The notes beneath the pieces were generated by a model that made no database searches, was not told the origin of the DNA, and was given only the letters and a program-made list of their open reading frames with translations. Positions 22,251-36,219 of a DNA stretch of 64,000 nucleotides are shown here, piece by piece; position 1 is the stretch's first letter, and each line of letters begins with the position of its first letter. Position numbers and translations under genes: made by a program. Origin of the DNA: Nymphaea colorata (lineage: Eukaryota > Streptophyta > Magnoliopsida > Nymphaeales > Nymphaeaceae); contig NC_045143.1 of the NCBI RefSeq assembly GCF_008831285.2, forward strand, positions 15,213,151 to 15,277,150. The letters are read 5' to 3'.

Positions 22251-24778
22251 TTTCGGCCAATTAAATACGTAATAGATCTTTCATTAGGACTTAGGATACC
22301 CAATTAAAATCAAGGGGTTCTAAGTTTGAAGAGGACAAGCGTATCTTCGTTTCAGTCTAGAAAAAGAATAAGCGCAACAAAATCTTATTTTGCAAATGAG
22401 ATATTTTGATTGCCTTGCACATGATTAGTAAGAAATTAATAAAAAATTCAAAATAGGAAATAAAATTCAAGGGAACTGGGGGAGAGAGAGAGAGACTTAT
22501 TGAATTAAATGCAAACAGTAGAAGAAGTGACCATCAAAGCATCAAAGTATATTGGAAGATAAGAACACAGAGTCTTCTTTCTCTTCTTGTCCATGTGCTT
22601 ATCTAACGGACGAGAAAGTTCAAAACGCATCATGAACAAGTACATATATAAATGTTACCAACCAATCATATGTATGTTTTGCTATAATGATCTATCTTCA
22701 CATTTTCACATACAATGTGCATTTGAAAAGACCATGATACTGATGATAGATAGCGATGTCAGTAGATTGGATTCGAATTGGATCACATTGCTTACTATAT
22801 CTGCTTTATTTGTTATTTACATGTTTGGATTTGAAATTTGGGTCTAAATAAAAATGAAGGAAAGTCTATACCATATCCAAAACCGAATCCAAATTGATAA
22901 TATGAATTGATTCAAATGTGTTTTTTAAATTCACTACTGAATCTGAATCCAAGTTCTAAATTGAATTCGAACTGCATTATTGTGTTAAGGAACAACATTC
23001 AAAATAAATGCATATGAGATATAGGTTTTTTATTTAAACTAAATTTAAATCCGAAATCCAAACTGATCAAATATTTATTTCAATCTCGGCAAGTCAATTC
23101 TTAAATTTGAACCTTATCAAAATTATGAGTTGCTTGCTAAATTCCATATCCTTTTTTTTTGTATCTCGATTGAATAACTGACCCAAATTGGATGTATCGA
23201 CATCCTAATGATAGACATCGTTCAAGCATCAGAAATAAATGAGTTTTTCTTTTTAATTTCCACGATTGGAGAAAAACCCTTGAACATTAGAAATCTTTTT
23301 ATTTTTAAACTTTGAAATAAGCAGCTATAAAGATCAAAAGTGACTTGAATCAGCTAGATTGCTTACTCAATGAAAAATATAGTTAAATGGGTTAGATTAT
23401 GAATCGGTGAAAATATAGTTAAATTTGATTGAAAAATAAATAAAAAATACACAAAAATTTGAAGAAAGCTGAGCCTGGGTTAAGAAAATTTACTGCTCGT
23501 GCAACGTGCGCCGACCACGTTGTGCACGGGCCCTCTGTTCCATGACGTGAGCCCGCTTGTCCACTCAGGGCACTTGTGTCATGCACAAGGTTTGTTTGTT
23601 TTGTTTTGTTTTTTTCAAACAAGCCGACTCAACCTGCACGTCACAATAAATGTTTACTTATTGCAGCCAAACATAAATAAAACTAGATAAAAGTGATAAA
23701 GAGAATGCTCGAGTATGATATACGATGAAAAATAATTTGGTTTAAATTATAATTTGAATATATGGTGATATTGATGTTAGAAAAGAGAAAAATGAAAAAT
23801 TTGAGAAGACAATGTGAAAATAATGCAAAAATAATGTGATAAAAATTCTTGTGTTTTTTTTAAATATCATATTTTTTTTTTTCATTTACACCGTGATGTT
23901 TTCGAAAATATCGTGATATATGTGACATTATTATAAATATAAATGTTTAGGGGACTAAGCGAGCAACTAATCAATAATTTATAAAAATATTATTAGTTTT
24001 CAAGAAATTTACAAAAAGACACTGATGCTTAAATATTTTTGCTTTCAATTGCTTCGATTAGAGAATATTTGACCATGCGATTGATTCGAGGCCAGCTTCC
24101 ATGTTAGATATATGGCTCCTGCCATTTCACTATAAAGGTATTTTTCATTTTTTTTTACATGAAGCAATTTTGAATTCCACTTTTGCACTTATAGAAGGAC
24201 GCCTTTTGGTTTACCATCAAAGGTAATTTTATTATCCCTAACACAAAATGTCGTGTTAGGCGCCTAACATATAAACCTGTTCTACATTGTTGCGTATAAT
24301 AACCAAAATCACTTGTTGTTTAATCCGACAAACAAACTTGAACTTGTGTTCAATTTCACAACACAATAAAATCTGTGCCCCAAATCTAACCCACTTGCAT
24401 GTTAAGATCGGATCTTATGCTCATTAGATATGGATCTGCTCTTAAAATCAAGTTTGAGACTGAGCTATACTTTGAGGAGATGTTTGGATCTGACCCAAAT
24501 CCAAACTGTTTACATTTATTTAGGAACTTAAAAAATGCATCGAATGAGATGCATGAGATTCAAAAGGTCAAAGGAAAATTTTCATGACCTTTACCAGAGA
24601 GGCTGATCATACTCTCGGACTAGCTAACTAATAATTGCCTTGGTAAACTATTGTTTCCTCAATTAACTAATCAGAGACATGCCCTTGGATGGATTCCTCC
24701 TTTTTCTCGTCGGCCTATAAGGTATTACAGCAATTTTCAACCATCGTCCCCCTCCCAAGGCGTAGGTTCTTATGTGTT
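22251..24778. other. Intergenic sequence with degenerate short-period repeat
   Basis: 22,740-23,130 repeats the GAATCCAAATC-type motif. The rest is AT-rich with no recognised gene. A similar degenerate stretch is at 24,380-24,510. Confidence 0.4.
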
Positions 24779-25543
24779 TGTTATCATCTCAAATCTTTCA
24801 AAAAAAACTATATTTCACATATTCACATATATTTCAGTAATATTAATGGATTTTTCCTTCGATTTGATAATCGATTGCATGTGTAGCATATTTGGATATA
24901 ATATCCGAATCCCAATCTCACCTCAAAATGATTTCTTGGATCAATATCCAAATCCACATTCGAGGTTTAGATCTAAAATACAACCTTAGATTTATATCTA
25001 GATCCAAATCCAATCCTTACACCCAAAAATTACATTCTGATTCGAAATGCAAAGCAAAAGTTCATAATCAAACCCAAAAGGCAAAATCAAGTCCAAATTA
25101 GGAAGATAGATCCGGAAATCTGCTCTCCGGTCCAAATTAGATGAAAAAAAATGGATTCAAATCAAAATCTAAAATCGAGGCCAGAATATCAATTTCCGAC
25201 GCTATTTGGCATGCATGCATGCATGCAACATTCAGCTAACTCATGATTTGAGCCTTGAGTGTCGTTTGAAACACTTCCCCAGCCAAGCAAATCTGTTCCG
25301 GATCTTCAACGGGCCCAGAGCCACCCCAAATGAAGCTGGACACATTTTTATAAAAGAAACATTTCGATCTTTAAATATAAATTTAAATTTTTTTTTATGT
25401 GGAACCCACCTTGGGAGGCCAAGGAGGCAAAAGCCCCCCTTATTGGCAGGTGGCGTTTCGCCCCCTCTTGGCTGCCCTGGCACGCTGCCAAGTGCTGTTG
25501 CGCATGACATGGCTGGGACAACGTCCTGGCGTGACAACGCTAA
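24779..25543 (+). repeat. 5' LTR of Gypsy element, first part
   Basis: Begins TGTTATCATCTC, matching the 3' LTR start at 38,753. The block GTAATATTAATGGATTTTTCC and the GATCCAAATCC-rich stretch (24,880-25,190) align with 38,810-39,180. The LTR stops at TAA 25,541-25,543, the target site of the Harbinger-like insertion, and resumes at 29,702. Confidence 0.75.
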
Positions 25544-28500
25544 GAGGTCGTTTGATAGCCACAAGACACGCGTGTCCTGTTTTGTTGATTTTTTCATTAG
25601 ACGTTGGACATAGAACAGGCTGGACAGGACGGACGACTGAACTAGGGTATAAATAATTTTTTGGTTCCATCCTGTTCCGAGCTAACCCTCGGAACAAACA
25701 AAACAGAAACTTCGTCTGCCGCCCCCGACAACCACGACCCCAACCCGAGCTTTCGACGCCATCTCCTTCTCCTCCACCTCTGCCCCCATCTCCCCTGCCT
25801 TTCTCCTCTTCTCTGCCCCAAGCTGCCTTTCTCCTCCATCTCCGCCCTCGTCTCCGCCCCCGAGCTGCCCCTAGGCCTTCCTGTTTCTCTCCTTCTCCTT
25901 GGTCGTCCGAGCTGCCCCTAGCCCTTCTTGTTTCTCTCCTTCTCCTCTGTCTCTGCTGGAGGGTGACCACCGCAGCATCGCTTGCAGCTTCTCAGCGGGC
26001 GTCCTCAAGCAAATCCTCAGCAGGGTGTCTTCCAGCAGGTCCTAAGCAGCGGCGTTCAGCAAGGCAGGGTGACCATTGCATTCCAGGTACGGGTCTATTC
26101 CCATCTCGCACACACACTCTCTCTCTCTCTTTCCTCTCTCTATTGTTCGATCCTATTGCTAAAGCTCCTTTTGCATTTGTTGCAAATGGCAACGATTACT
26201 GGATTTAGGCTTTTTACTACAGAATGGAAGATGCTCCCAAAATGTTTGTGGAAAAGCTTGACCGACGTCTTGTGTCATGATAAGCACCGTGTGCACAGTA
26301 AAATGTCTGTGCACATGTATGTTGTCTCTTTGACATGGGAAACCCTTGTCCTGAAATGCTTGATCCCATTATGGTGCAGGACCAAGCAAAAGAGAAAATT
26401 GGCATCATGACAGACCCGAGGCACATCCACAATGACATGCACGGAGGTGGATTCAGATTCAATCACATACAGCTCATGTTTTCATGGTTTTCGTAACTTC
26501 TAATACATTTTTATGGCATTTCCATTAATTTCATTTTCAACATTTTATTGGTTCAAAAATAAAGGAAAATGTTTTACCCTGCTTTCTGAAACACGCTGTA
26601 GTTGACAAGCCAAAGCCACGTCAGTCAGTTAACATATCATGTGACATGGATGTGGATATATAATCATGATATAAGCACACAGTATACATGGATCAAAGCT
26701 CACCTGATCTACCACTTAAAATTAAATTTCCAGCACACCAAAGTGTTTTTAGTTCATGGGTCACTAGGTAACTAGAGATTTTAATTTTGTGGAGCCAGTG
26801 TTTTGAATTATGAACCACAATAGCGAACTTGATGACCATTCTGCAATAAGATGGACAGTTGCAGAAAACAGCAGTAACATCTAAAGAGAAAGACAATGGG
26901 CTGTCAAAACAATGAACAAAAGGTATGAGAATGAGGAACTTAAAAAACATAGCAAGTTAATGCACATATCTACACAACTCAATCCACACAAATATAAACA
27001 ACAAAAATTTTCATAAGAAACTCACTGCTCTTTGGCCCCCAATCTCCCTATCATGTAGATGAGGATACTCAAATTGGTTATCAGCACAAGAATAAATATA
27101 CGATATCATCATGGTGCCTTCCGATTGCTGCCTGTAACATGGCATATAATACTCTGGGTAGTCATCCAAATAATCATTCTTTTTTGTGTGGAAGGGAGGA
27201 AGAGAGCTGTTATTCCATCGCAAAGTTGCCAAGGTCACATGGAGACAAGTGTGCAAAGTTTGACAGGAAGGGAATTCCCTGTATAGAAATTCAACGGGGA
27301 ATTAGATTTTGGTTTGGTTAAGTTTGAAAGGGTGTTGTTGTAATTTTCTGTTACTACAGCATTGCCCTAAACTCCATGTTAAAAAGAGTCAGCATTTTTT
27401 GCATTTTTGTTTTGTTCAAATAGTAGAGGTCCAGTGCTTGAATGTAGGAAGGCCCTTAGTCTCTCTTGACCATATAAATCCTTATGTTTTGTATGTTTTC
27501 TTCTTTTCTTGAGAGGGCATGGCTCTTAGCACACAAGGATACCATCCAAGTTCCCTTGGGTGATCAATTGGCAAGGCAGTTGGTCCTTAATTTTGAAATT
27601 GTTACGTGTACTAGTAGAGTAACCATGGGAATTGAATGAGTTGCAAATCGATTTGATTCATTGCCCAATACAAGGTATGTGTCATAAACTACATATTTAC
27701 TTTTTATTATTTTGTGATGGTTTTAAAATTTTCCTTATTTGTTTTTTATACTTTTAATTTTGAAAAATGTATACAATAATATAGTTTACTGATTCATAAC
27801 CTGGTCAGTGATTTGAATTGGCGAATTCACTGACAGGCTAGCTTTGTAGTTTGGTAGATACAATTCAATTCTTGATTTTATTTTACAACATTGAATCAAA
27901 TATCTGGTTCACACTCCTTAAATGTTCGTGATATTGAAATGAACTTTTTTCCTTTTCACTATTATTATATTTTTCAACGAGGCATATGGAGAGTACTTCA
28001 ACAACAGGTTGCATATTATCTAGCTGGAGGCTTCCAGTTGTTAAAACTCTTAAGATTCCACCAGACTTAACCAGAAGTATTCTCAGTTTTGGCCTTCACC
28101 GCGAAAGACAGAATGCCTTCAATTAGTTCAATTAGACTTCTGTTTTCTTCCTCTTATTGTATACAAAATTGGTTTCTTTGTCGCCTTCCTAGGCCATGAC
28201 AGGCTTTAATGGCCACTAGCATGGATCAAGAATTTGAATTTCGAGCAAAATGCAACAACATTTGAAATAGATCTAGTTGGTGGTGCATTGAATGGTAAAT
28301 TGAATCCACCAAAAGCTCGGCTCCTAGAATGAGTTAACATTGCCATTGTGTGGGAGGGAATAAACTTTGTTGTTCCATATTGCTGCAACATTCTCCTCAA
28401 CATTTTGCCAATAGGTGACTTGGGTTTATCATCTGGTAGCAGATTCTTGATGACTGCTCAAGTGGCTTAATCGCATCTAGCACAAGTGAGTACTCGCCAA

Positions 28501-29701
28501 CTTCCATCTCTAGATCTATAAATTTGAGATTTTGTTCTAATTGGTCTAGAATCAAGTCACCATATGTAAATTTGAGTTTGTCTCTTTTGCCTAGAATTGC
28601 ATTATGTAAGTTTGAATTTACCTGTTTTTTGCTTAATTTTCATGTATATGCTTGCATTTTTGTGCTTTATTTATGTTTGGCTAGAATTGTCATATGCCAA
28701 CTTGAATTTTTTGAATTTGTATGCTTTTTTGCTGAAATTTCACATATGTGAGGTTGAGTTTTTCTCTACGCACATGAACTGAAGCATGTTTCTTTAGAAT
28801 CGATAAGACATGTCACAAGGCATATATTTTTGCTTTACAAATTTTTATTTATGTTGATCAGACGTGCAATCGATGCGTCCTCTGTCAGGCCTTTGATGAG
28901 ATTAGCAGCTTCATGTTTTAACATTGAATGAATGTCGCCGGTGTCCTTTCCCCCTAGAATTTGGCATCAAGGAATCATGAGTTCCTGTTGATTTTGAAGG
29001 GTACATCAACAACAGCTCTTGGCCACACAGTTCATCTGAGTTTGACGAATCTCTACATTTCAAGTACTACATGAGTATGTGATCATAGCTGCTATAGAAG
29101 AATGCGTAACCCATGGCCTATACGCAATGCCCAAGAACAAGAGAAAGAGTGAGAGAGGAAACAGACAACCTTGGTTGCTTACCATTTGTCGACATGAAGG
29201 CGGAGCCTTTTCTTCAGTGTTTTATTGAAGAACAGAAGAGCAAGAAGAAAAAAAAAAGAAGAAAATTGTAATGTTGCCTACCCTTGTCTCTATGTGTCCC
29301 AATCACATATCATAGACGAAATTTTGTTTTTTACAATGATTATAAAATTTCTGAAGTGAATATAGTGATTATTTGGTCGTTTGATATACATTATCAAATT
29401 TGTTTACTTGAATTTAGGTTTGAATATAATGTCATATTGCATCGGAACCATTGACATCCCTCTTAAAACCCAAAGAGGTTCACGAGAAAATTCCTCTTAA
29501 AACAAACGTCAGACAGGACGGACAAAACAGACAAAACAGACATATGTGAAACAAACGCTGAACAGGATGAACGTGGTGTTCTATTCTTAAAATCATCAAA
29601 CGGTAGACAAAGAACACTATTGTCCATGAAGACAGGACAATAATGTAATGGACAGGACGTCCTGTCTGTCCTGTCCTAATGGACAGCAATCAAACGACCT
29701 C
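25544..29701. mobile_element. Harbinger-like element, copy A (4.16 kb)
   Basis: Terminal inverted repeats GAGGTCGTTTGAT (25,544-25,556) and ATCAAACGACCTC (29,689-29,701) are perfect and flanked by TAA on both sides (25,541-25,543; 29,702-29,704), the target preference of PIF/Harbinger. Subterminal GGACAGGAC / GTCCTGTCC motifs cluster at both ends. A TATA box (25,648-25,655) precedes a pyrimidine-rich exon-like region that ends near 26,088 at a plausible splice donor (CCAG|GTACGG). No DDE transposase or Myb-like partner was recognised, so the copy looks non-autonomous. Its ends match copy B at 45,339-49,055, but the interiors appear unrelated. Confidence 0.8.
25648..25695 (+). promoter_or_regulatory. 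TATA box and start-site hairpin in Harbinger copy A
   Basis: TATAAATA at 25,648-25,655 is followed about 26 bases on by a perfect 8 bp inverted repeat GTTCCGAG-CTAACC-CTCGGAAC (25,674-25,695), placing it at the expected transcription start. The same pair is conserved in copy B. Confidence 0.5.
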
Positions 29702-31019
29702 TAAATGTTCAACATGCATAGGCAATCCTGGCCATGCCTGTCCTGCGCCAGTCGAGTCAAGGCCTATCTCCTCGACATGTCCCCTTTTGGGAAAAAACCG
29801 GCCCCCTTGGGGGGCGGTTCTGGCCTTGGTGGGTAGGCATTAGGCTTGCCAACACCTTCGGAGAATGTTGGCCTGGCTAAAGCCAATCCCTTTGGCCAAG
29901 GGCTATAAAGGGCTATAAAATAAAAAAAAATGAAATAATTAAAAAAAGTTTGAAATTTACAACAAAACATTGTAAAATTTAAAAAAACTTAAATTTTGGG
30001 TTTTGACACCAAAATTTTATATAAATACTCCACTGAATCTTCACTCTTTAGTATGACCTAATCCTTATAGAACTTTTACAGCTCTTCCATTTGAAGTTTT
30101 GGAGTTTTTCCCCTAACTCTTTTTTCATTCCTATGCTCTTCTCTCTCTCTCTCTTCTTGTCTCATCTTTTTCAACCTTGGGTGGTAGTCTCTCCTTTAAC
30201 TTTTATTCTTCAAGGAGCATGATGAGAACCCTTGGAGAACATCATAAATCCCTTAGAGTCTCACTTGAAAGACTTCATGATCTTCTAAAATAAAAAATGT
30301 CTTTCGACCGCTCTATTTAGAGGTATGTAACCATCTTTCCATTCATTTTCCCCTTCGTCATCTCCTCATGGTCATACCAGAAAACTTTAAATCTTTTCCT
30401 TGGAGTCAAGAGCTAACATTGGGTGCACAGGAGAATGAGCAAAGTGAAATAAATTTCATTTATGCTTCTAGGCTTGAAATATGTTTATTTCTTTTCTTTG
30501 CTTATTTCATATATAGATTGTTTATGTTTACGATAATATTCATGCATAGTTGCTTGACTTTTTCTTAAAATGTCAATAAGCGGTAAGAATAAGAACTTAA
30601 GATGTTATTTTATCATATTAATTTTTGAGGTTGAGACTTGTTCAATTTGAAAAAACTACTACAAATGTGTACCTGTTAAAGTGCATTTTCATGACATTCC
30701 TATGCTTTGTATTGATTATTTTTCTTAATCACCTAATTAATGATCTCAAAGAGAGCTCCTTTACGTTATTAACTTTTTATTCATGTACATTTAATTTTCT
30801 CTCATACCCAATAGTAGAATAAATAAATTTCCTTATAGTAAATAAAAGCAAATTTAAATCACTATTGTCTTTATATACATATATAAATATATTTTGAATC
30901 TCGTTTTTTTAAAGAATTTCAAAAGCAAAACCCTCTTTAAACAGTCATGCAGACTTAGCCTAAGCTCTTTGATCTGCTCAAGTTCCTTTTTAGCATAAAA
31001 GACTGAAGTAAAAAATCCT

Positions 31020-31086
<67 letters not shown>

Positions 31087-32652
31087 TATAAAAGAAAATT
31101 TAACTGAAAAGAGAGAGAGAGTCCAGCATAACGAGCGACCACAAGTGGACGTATCTCACGAGTGGTTTAATTGGATGATCGGACGTTACAGCCCTTTTCG
31201 TGAGAAAGGGCTACTCACTTCTCCCTCGACACAGTCTCTGTTTGTGTTGGGTGTCATCCAGAAAAAAAAAGTGTAAGTACTTTGCCACATTTCCCGTGCC
31301 CATCATTTCTATATAATTCCTATAAGAGCAGGGAATAAGTTCAGAGGCCTCCATCACCCAAAAGTGGTTAATGGAGAAAATACAAAAGTGCCTGGGATTG
31401 TGATAATCTGTTTCTTGTTCAGGTTCTAGTTGTTCGATCACAAAACTAGCTTACTGGTCATCATAGACAAATATATGGGGGAAAGATGGTAATTCATTAG
31501 AGTTCCTTCTCCTCATCAAGTTTTTCAAGAACAACATCAAGGAATAAAATTTTAATTCAATAGTTCATGCATCAATGACACTAAAAAAGAAGGGGGCAAA
31601 GAGATCGAGACTGTGAGTTCAATGAGGAGCGACTCTGAGAGTTGGGGACGGGTGAGGTGGGTGACGGAGGAGGGTGTGCCGGCGGACTGCAATATCCACT
31701 CTAGGCAATGAGGATCACAGGTACGTGCCCCGACTTTATCTATATGGGGACGGTGCTTGAGAGTAGAATGAGGGCAGACATTGTTGGCTGTTAGAGCCAC
31801 TGCGTGAGGGTGGGAATGTGGTGGCTGTCGGTGGGCGAGCAAGGCCGGTGTGTAGATGGTGGAGAGCATCGCTACGGTGAAAGCGGTGTGAAAGGGTGGT
31901 CGCTCATTATGCCGGACTTTCTCTGTTTCTATATATATATATATATATATATATATTCTTTCTCTAAAGTCCTCTTTTTGTGTGTGTACATATATATATA
32001 TAAACTTATGAAAGAGAAATATTAGGTCAAAGAGAGAGAAAGATAAAATTATAGATGTATTAAGTTTATATATATATATATATATATATAAAATCTCTCA
32101 TCTTTCTCTCCTCTTCCTCTTTCTTTTTTTTTTTTTTCTCTTCCTCGCTTCACAAATGATCACAAGCACTCCTCTCTACATAACTTAAGCAAGATGAGGT
32201 GAAACTCTAGATAGGTAGTAAACGAATTAGAGTAATAATTCAAACCTACTTAAGATTTCAAATGAATATTCTATTGATTACAAAAGATATCTTCAAAAAT
32301 ATCAATGTTAACTTTCAAAGATTTTCAAACACTATTTGCAAAGGTTTCTTGATTCCAAAATCTCTCAGATCGAAATGGTTTATTCCCTAAAAAGGAATTT
32401 CAAATTTTTTTTATCTAAAAGTCTATAAGATATCGATTTTCAAAAATTTTTTCCAAGCACTACATCACATTGAGGCTGAAGAGCATGTTTAAGTGACTAT
32501 AAAATGCATTGGGAGTGAACATAGCCCTTGGATCCGTTATTCCTAGAGTGTATGGCCAATCCTTGTACCGACAAGCGAGTTCCTTTTTTCTCTATAAAAC
32601 TTATTTTTCTTAAACACTCTAAAATCAAACCAAATCAAATTTTTGTGATGCA
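29702..32652 (+). repeat. 5' LTR of Gypsy element, second part
   Basis: Matches the 3' LTR in several blocks: CCTTTTGGG-AA-CC-CC..TTGG (29,780-29,815 with 39,685-39,715), a TATA-like TATATAAATACTCC at 30,018 (counterpart CATTAATACCCCCC at 39,917), TTCAACCTTGGGTG (30,171; 40,068), and TACGATAATATTCATGCATA (30,529; 40,422). It ends TTTTTGTGATGCA at 32,652. An (AT)n run at 31,022-31,082 and others near 31,930 and 32,070 interrupt it; 31,100-31,900 has no clear counterpart in the 3' LTR and may be a further insertion. Confidence 0.7.
31022..31082. repeat. (AT)n microsatellite
   Basis: About 30 uninterrupted AT units inside the 5' LTR; a shorter run occupies the equivalent place in the 3' LTR (44,860-44,875). 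Confidence 0.95.
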
Positions 32653-32658
32653 AAATGA

Positions 32659-32674
32659 TGGCGACTGTAATGGG
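32659..32674 (+). other. Gypsy primer-binding site
   Basis: TGGCGACTGTAATGGG starts six bases after the LTR end. It resembles the TGGCGACTCTGCTGGGG site commonly found after plant Tat/Gypsy LTRs, with three mismatches that suggest decay. Confidence 0.55.
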
Positions 32675-33619
32675 ACCCATCATTGTTTGGCTATGTTCAC
32701 CATTTTTGCATTTCAATTCACTAAAACATTGTTTATATTGCCAACATTAAAGAATGTCCCCTCTTTTGGTCTTGACCTCGTCTGCATTGCATCACATGGT
32801 TTGGTGGATATGTTTGCTTTGTTGTGTATAGGACCAATTGAGGAAGATCAATTATTTTCACTTATATTTATAATCAAATATACCCTCCTCAATTTAAGGT
32901 TGGTTGAAAACAATATTTATTCTTTAACCTTATGTTTGTTACTATCTTATTCAACATTGCATTAGAGACATGCTTGCTTATATTACAAAATCTCCTCCAC
33001 CTATTTGTCTTAATTATTATGTTGCTGGGTTTGATCTTAGGTAGTAATAGAAGACAAAGCCTTACAAATACTACAGCTTGTGCAGGAAAGCCTCATCATT
33101 AGTACCATGCGTAGCAAATTTGAGGTATATTAATGGATTACTATCAAGGAAAAATGAAAAAAAGCCTATCCTTTAGTTTCCTAAGAAGGAACCTATGTTA
33201 CTATTAAGCCATTTGGCTAAGGTATATAAGCATATGTTAATATTAGATAATCATGACGCAAAATTATCCCAACTAGACCTCCACACCTTTTAAATTTTTT
33301 TTTTTTTTTTTTGCATGTAGAAAGGAGATTTTGATGAAGTCATTGCACCCAAATATAAAAAAAAGGTTATGAGAAGAGGTAAAGCTTAGCTCCTTGCCCA
33401 TTTCATAATAAATGCAGGTGCTTGAAAAGATAGTAGTAGAAATTATAAGCCTAACAAAGAAGTAAACTTAAGAAGGACATGCAATCACCCAAGGAGAACG
33501 AAGAAATAAAGAGTAAACATTCGGGCTGGAGCTATGATCGAAAGTTCACTCTGCTCAGCAACTTTACGAGAAGATTTTGGAATATTTCATTGTCGAAAGA
33601 ACCATCATCCTACCAAAAG

Positions 33620-33790
33620 TTTTAGAACCACTAAGAATGATGGAAAACGACAAAGAAAAACTGTATAAGTTTCATCATGCCCATGATCATGACACTGAAG
33701 ATTGTTTTGTCATCAAGAATATTATTTAGTATTTCATTAACAAATATCTCAAGAATGATGATGACAACATTTCTGAAGTCCTAAAGAATT
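33620..33790 (+). pseudogene. Gypsy gag fragment
   Basis: The plus-strand frame reads 'YKFHHAHDHDTEDCFVIKN' and continues to 'YLKNDDD', the degenerate knuckle-like signature at the gag C-terminus of Tat-type Gypsy elements ('C-x-FH-x3-GH-x-TE-x-C'). The first Cys and Gly are changed and a TAG interrupts the frame just after it. Upstream gag (32,700-33,600) and the downstream protease region (33,800-35,300) are too decayed to delimit. Confidence 0.6.
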
Positions 33791-35359
33791 CATTTCTTGA
33801 TGAGAAAACAACAATTGCAGTTGTCACTATGCTCTTGTATCATCCATAGGAGTATATCTGACCTTATGATAAAGATGACTCACACCAAGTTATGGTAATA
33901 AATCGAAGTAAGGAACCTTTAGATTTCATCAGTATCATGAATAACAAGGTAGCAAATTCATCTAGTAATTCAACAGTAATTCTCAAGTCCTTTTGCATGA
34001 GATGACGAGCCATCATATGACTATTCAAATGAAGACCATGTTATATAGGAGAACTTACCCCTTTAGAAGAACATCTTATTGAAGAAAATTGAATTCAGGC
34101 TTCCAAAGACCAGTCAATCACCTTCATAGAAACAAATCTTACAAAACGAGAATATTATCACGAAAATGCACTTTATATCATTGTCTAGGTTACTAAGATG
34201 ACCATGCCACATGTGGAAGTGGCTTAAATAGTTGGCTTGATATCACAACCAAGGCTTTGAGTTTTTGTGAAGATAAGTACCTCCCAATTCACAACAAGAT
34301 CTATGGATACAATGGCCGAAGTATGAACAGCAAAGATATTCTTAACATGGACATAATAATTGAATGTACCAGCCATTGCATCTCTTATCATGTGATGACG
34401 TACCTCCATCATACAACCTACTTTACGAATGTCTATTGATGCACTACTCTCCATTAGTGTATCAAGTGGAATTATGGAGTATTCGCCATTATCATACATT
34501 CCCATGATCTAATCAAGAGCTTGGTACAACCAATGTTTAATAGGAAAGTTCTCTCCGTGGATGTACCCAACATCAGGGCAACGAAAGAGACATCTTTAGA
34601 GGAATGTATGTAAAATATGGAGATAGGCAAACCATCTGGAGGTGCCTACCCTATTTCAAGTAGTGGTATGAACTTTCAAAATTATCCCATGTATGTCCAT
34701 TAAGTAAAAAAACCCGAAGGGGTTTTAGTTTCTCTTGAAAGGTGGCTACCGCCTGTTCACTGGTCTTAATAAGAAGCAAGATGACTTCTTAGAGCTAGTC
34801 GCCATTCCTTTTCAGATGAACACCTTAGAATTAGGGTACACAAGAAAAGTTTGAAAAGGGCCTTTGTTGACTGATAATATTCACCTTTGTCTTACAAACC
34901 CCAACATGAATTTTGTGATCTAACCTTGTTCACATCTAGTCCCATGAGAGGACCCTCCTTATGTACTAAGAACTTTTTATATGAAATTACTTTTGTTTAA
35001 TTTTTCTTTATCATCCCATTTACATGATATTGATACTTAACATGTCTCAGTTCTTTTTTTTTCCTCAGAACTTTTTTAGAAAGCATCGGTTAAACATGTA
35101 GTTGATGAAATAGAACCTATGGCAACACTCGAATAATAGTTGATATAATTTACCCAAATTCAAAATCAAGAATATTTGTCACCTTTGGTTAATGATCCAA
35201 TTGAAGAAATTAACATTAGAACTAGTTAAAATCTTAAAATCATTCAAATTGGCACAAGTTTGTTAGTAAAAGAAAGAAAAAAAAATTGATAGACTTCCTT
35301 GTAAGTCATCAAGAAGCATTGACATAAACCTATGAAGATATGTCAGGTTTACACCCCAA

Positions 35360-35990
35360 GATGGTTGAAGTTTGCTTGCCCCTAAGTTCCAATTGCAAGT
35401 CAGTGAAACAAAAACTGCACAAGCTAGATCCAAAGAGCCTGTAAAAGTAAGATTAGAAGATTTAAAGGCTAAATTTATTTGTGCCATCCATTATCCAAGT
35501 GGTTGGGTAACATTGTGGATGTCTAAAAAAAAAGAATGTCAAAGTCAGGTTATGCATTGACTTTCGAAACTTGAACAATGCCACACTAAAAGATGATTAT
35601 GCTCTTCCAAACATCGATATATTGGTAGACAACACTATAAGCTATGACATGTTCTTTTTTATGAATGAATATTCAGGATACAACCAAATCAAATCAGCAA
35701 TGAAGTATCATCCCAAAACTTTCTTTACCATGCCTTGGGGTACTTTTTGTTACACAGTAATGCTATTTGGATTAGTGAATGCTAAAACAACTTATCAAAG
35801 AGCTATGATTGCTATCTTCCATGACCAAATGTGCAAAATCATAGTTGCATATATTAATGACATCTTAATCAAATCTAAATTAAGAAAGGATAAAATTGAA
35901 ACTTTTACCCAAGTAATTGTGTGACTCTTATAGTACAAGCTTTGTTTGAATCCTCAAAAGTGCATGTTTGGAATTGAATATGCTAAATCT
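35360..35990 (+). pseudogene. Gypsy reverse transcriptase, decayed
   Basis: Motifs in order: 'VRLCIDFRNLNNAT' after a frame change near 35,525, 'KDDYALPNIDILVDNT', 'FFMNEYSGYNQIK', 'TPWGTFCYTVMLFGL'-type block at about 35,730-35,780, 'YINDILIKSK' at about 35,850-35,880, and 'LNPQKCMFGI' near 35,950. The catalytic YVDD box reads YIND, so one of the two metal-binding aspartates is lost. An in-frame stop ends the longest frame at 35,924. This is the RT core of a Ty3/Gypsy polymerase. It is not functional. Confidence 0.85.
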
Positions 35991-36219
35991 TAAGCTTCAT
36001 GGTTAGTAAAAGAGAGATCGAGATGGACCTTATTAGAGCTAAACCAATCATTGATATATGCCACCACCCACTAAAATCAAAGAACTACGAAGTTTGCAAA
36101 GATGAATCCAATATGTTAGACAATTCAACTATAATATAGTCATGAGATGTAAACAATTCAACCATTTGCTAAAAAAATGAGTCAAATCTGAATGAGATCT
36201 CGAGCACCAACAATTATTA

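Noticed and set aside
25440-25970. 176-codon Arg/Gly-rich minus-strand frame
   Set aside because: It is the antisense of the pyrimidine-rich first exon of Harbinger-like copy A and has only low-complexity content; the equivalent frame in copy B (45,406-45,780) is also compositional.
35571-35924. Open RT frame taken as a functional polymerase
   Set aside because: The catalytic box is YIND and flanking domains are full of stops, so it is a relic.
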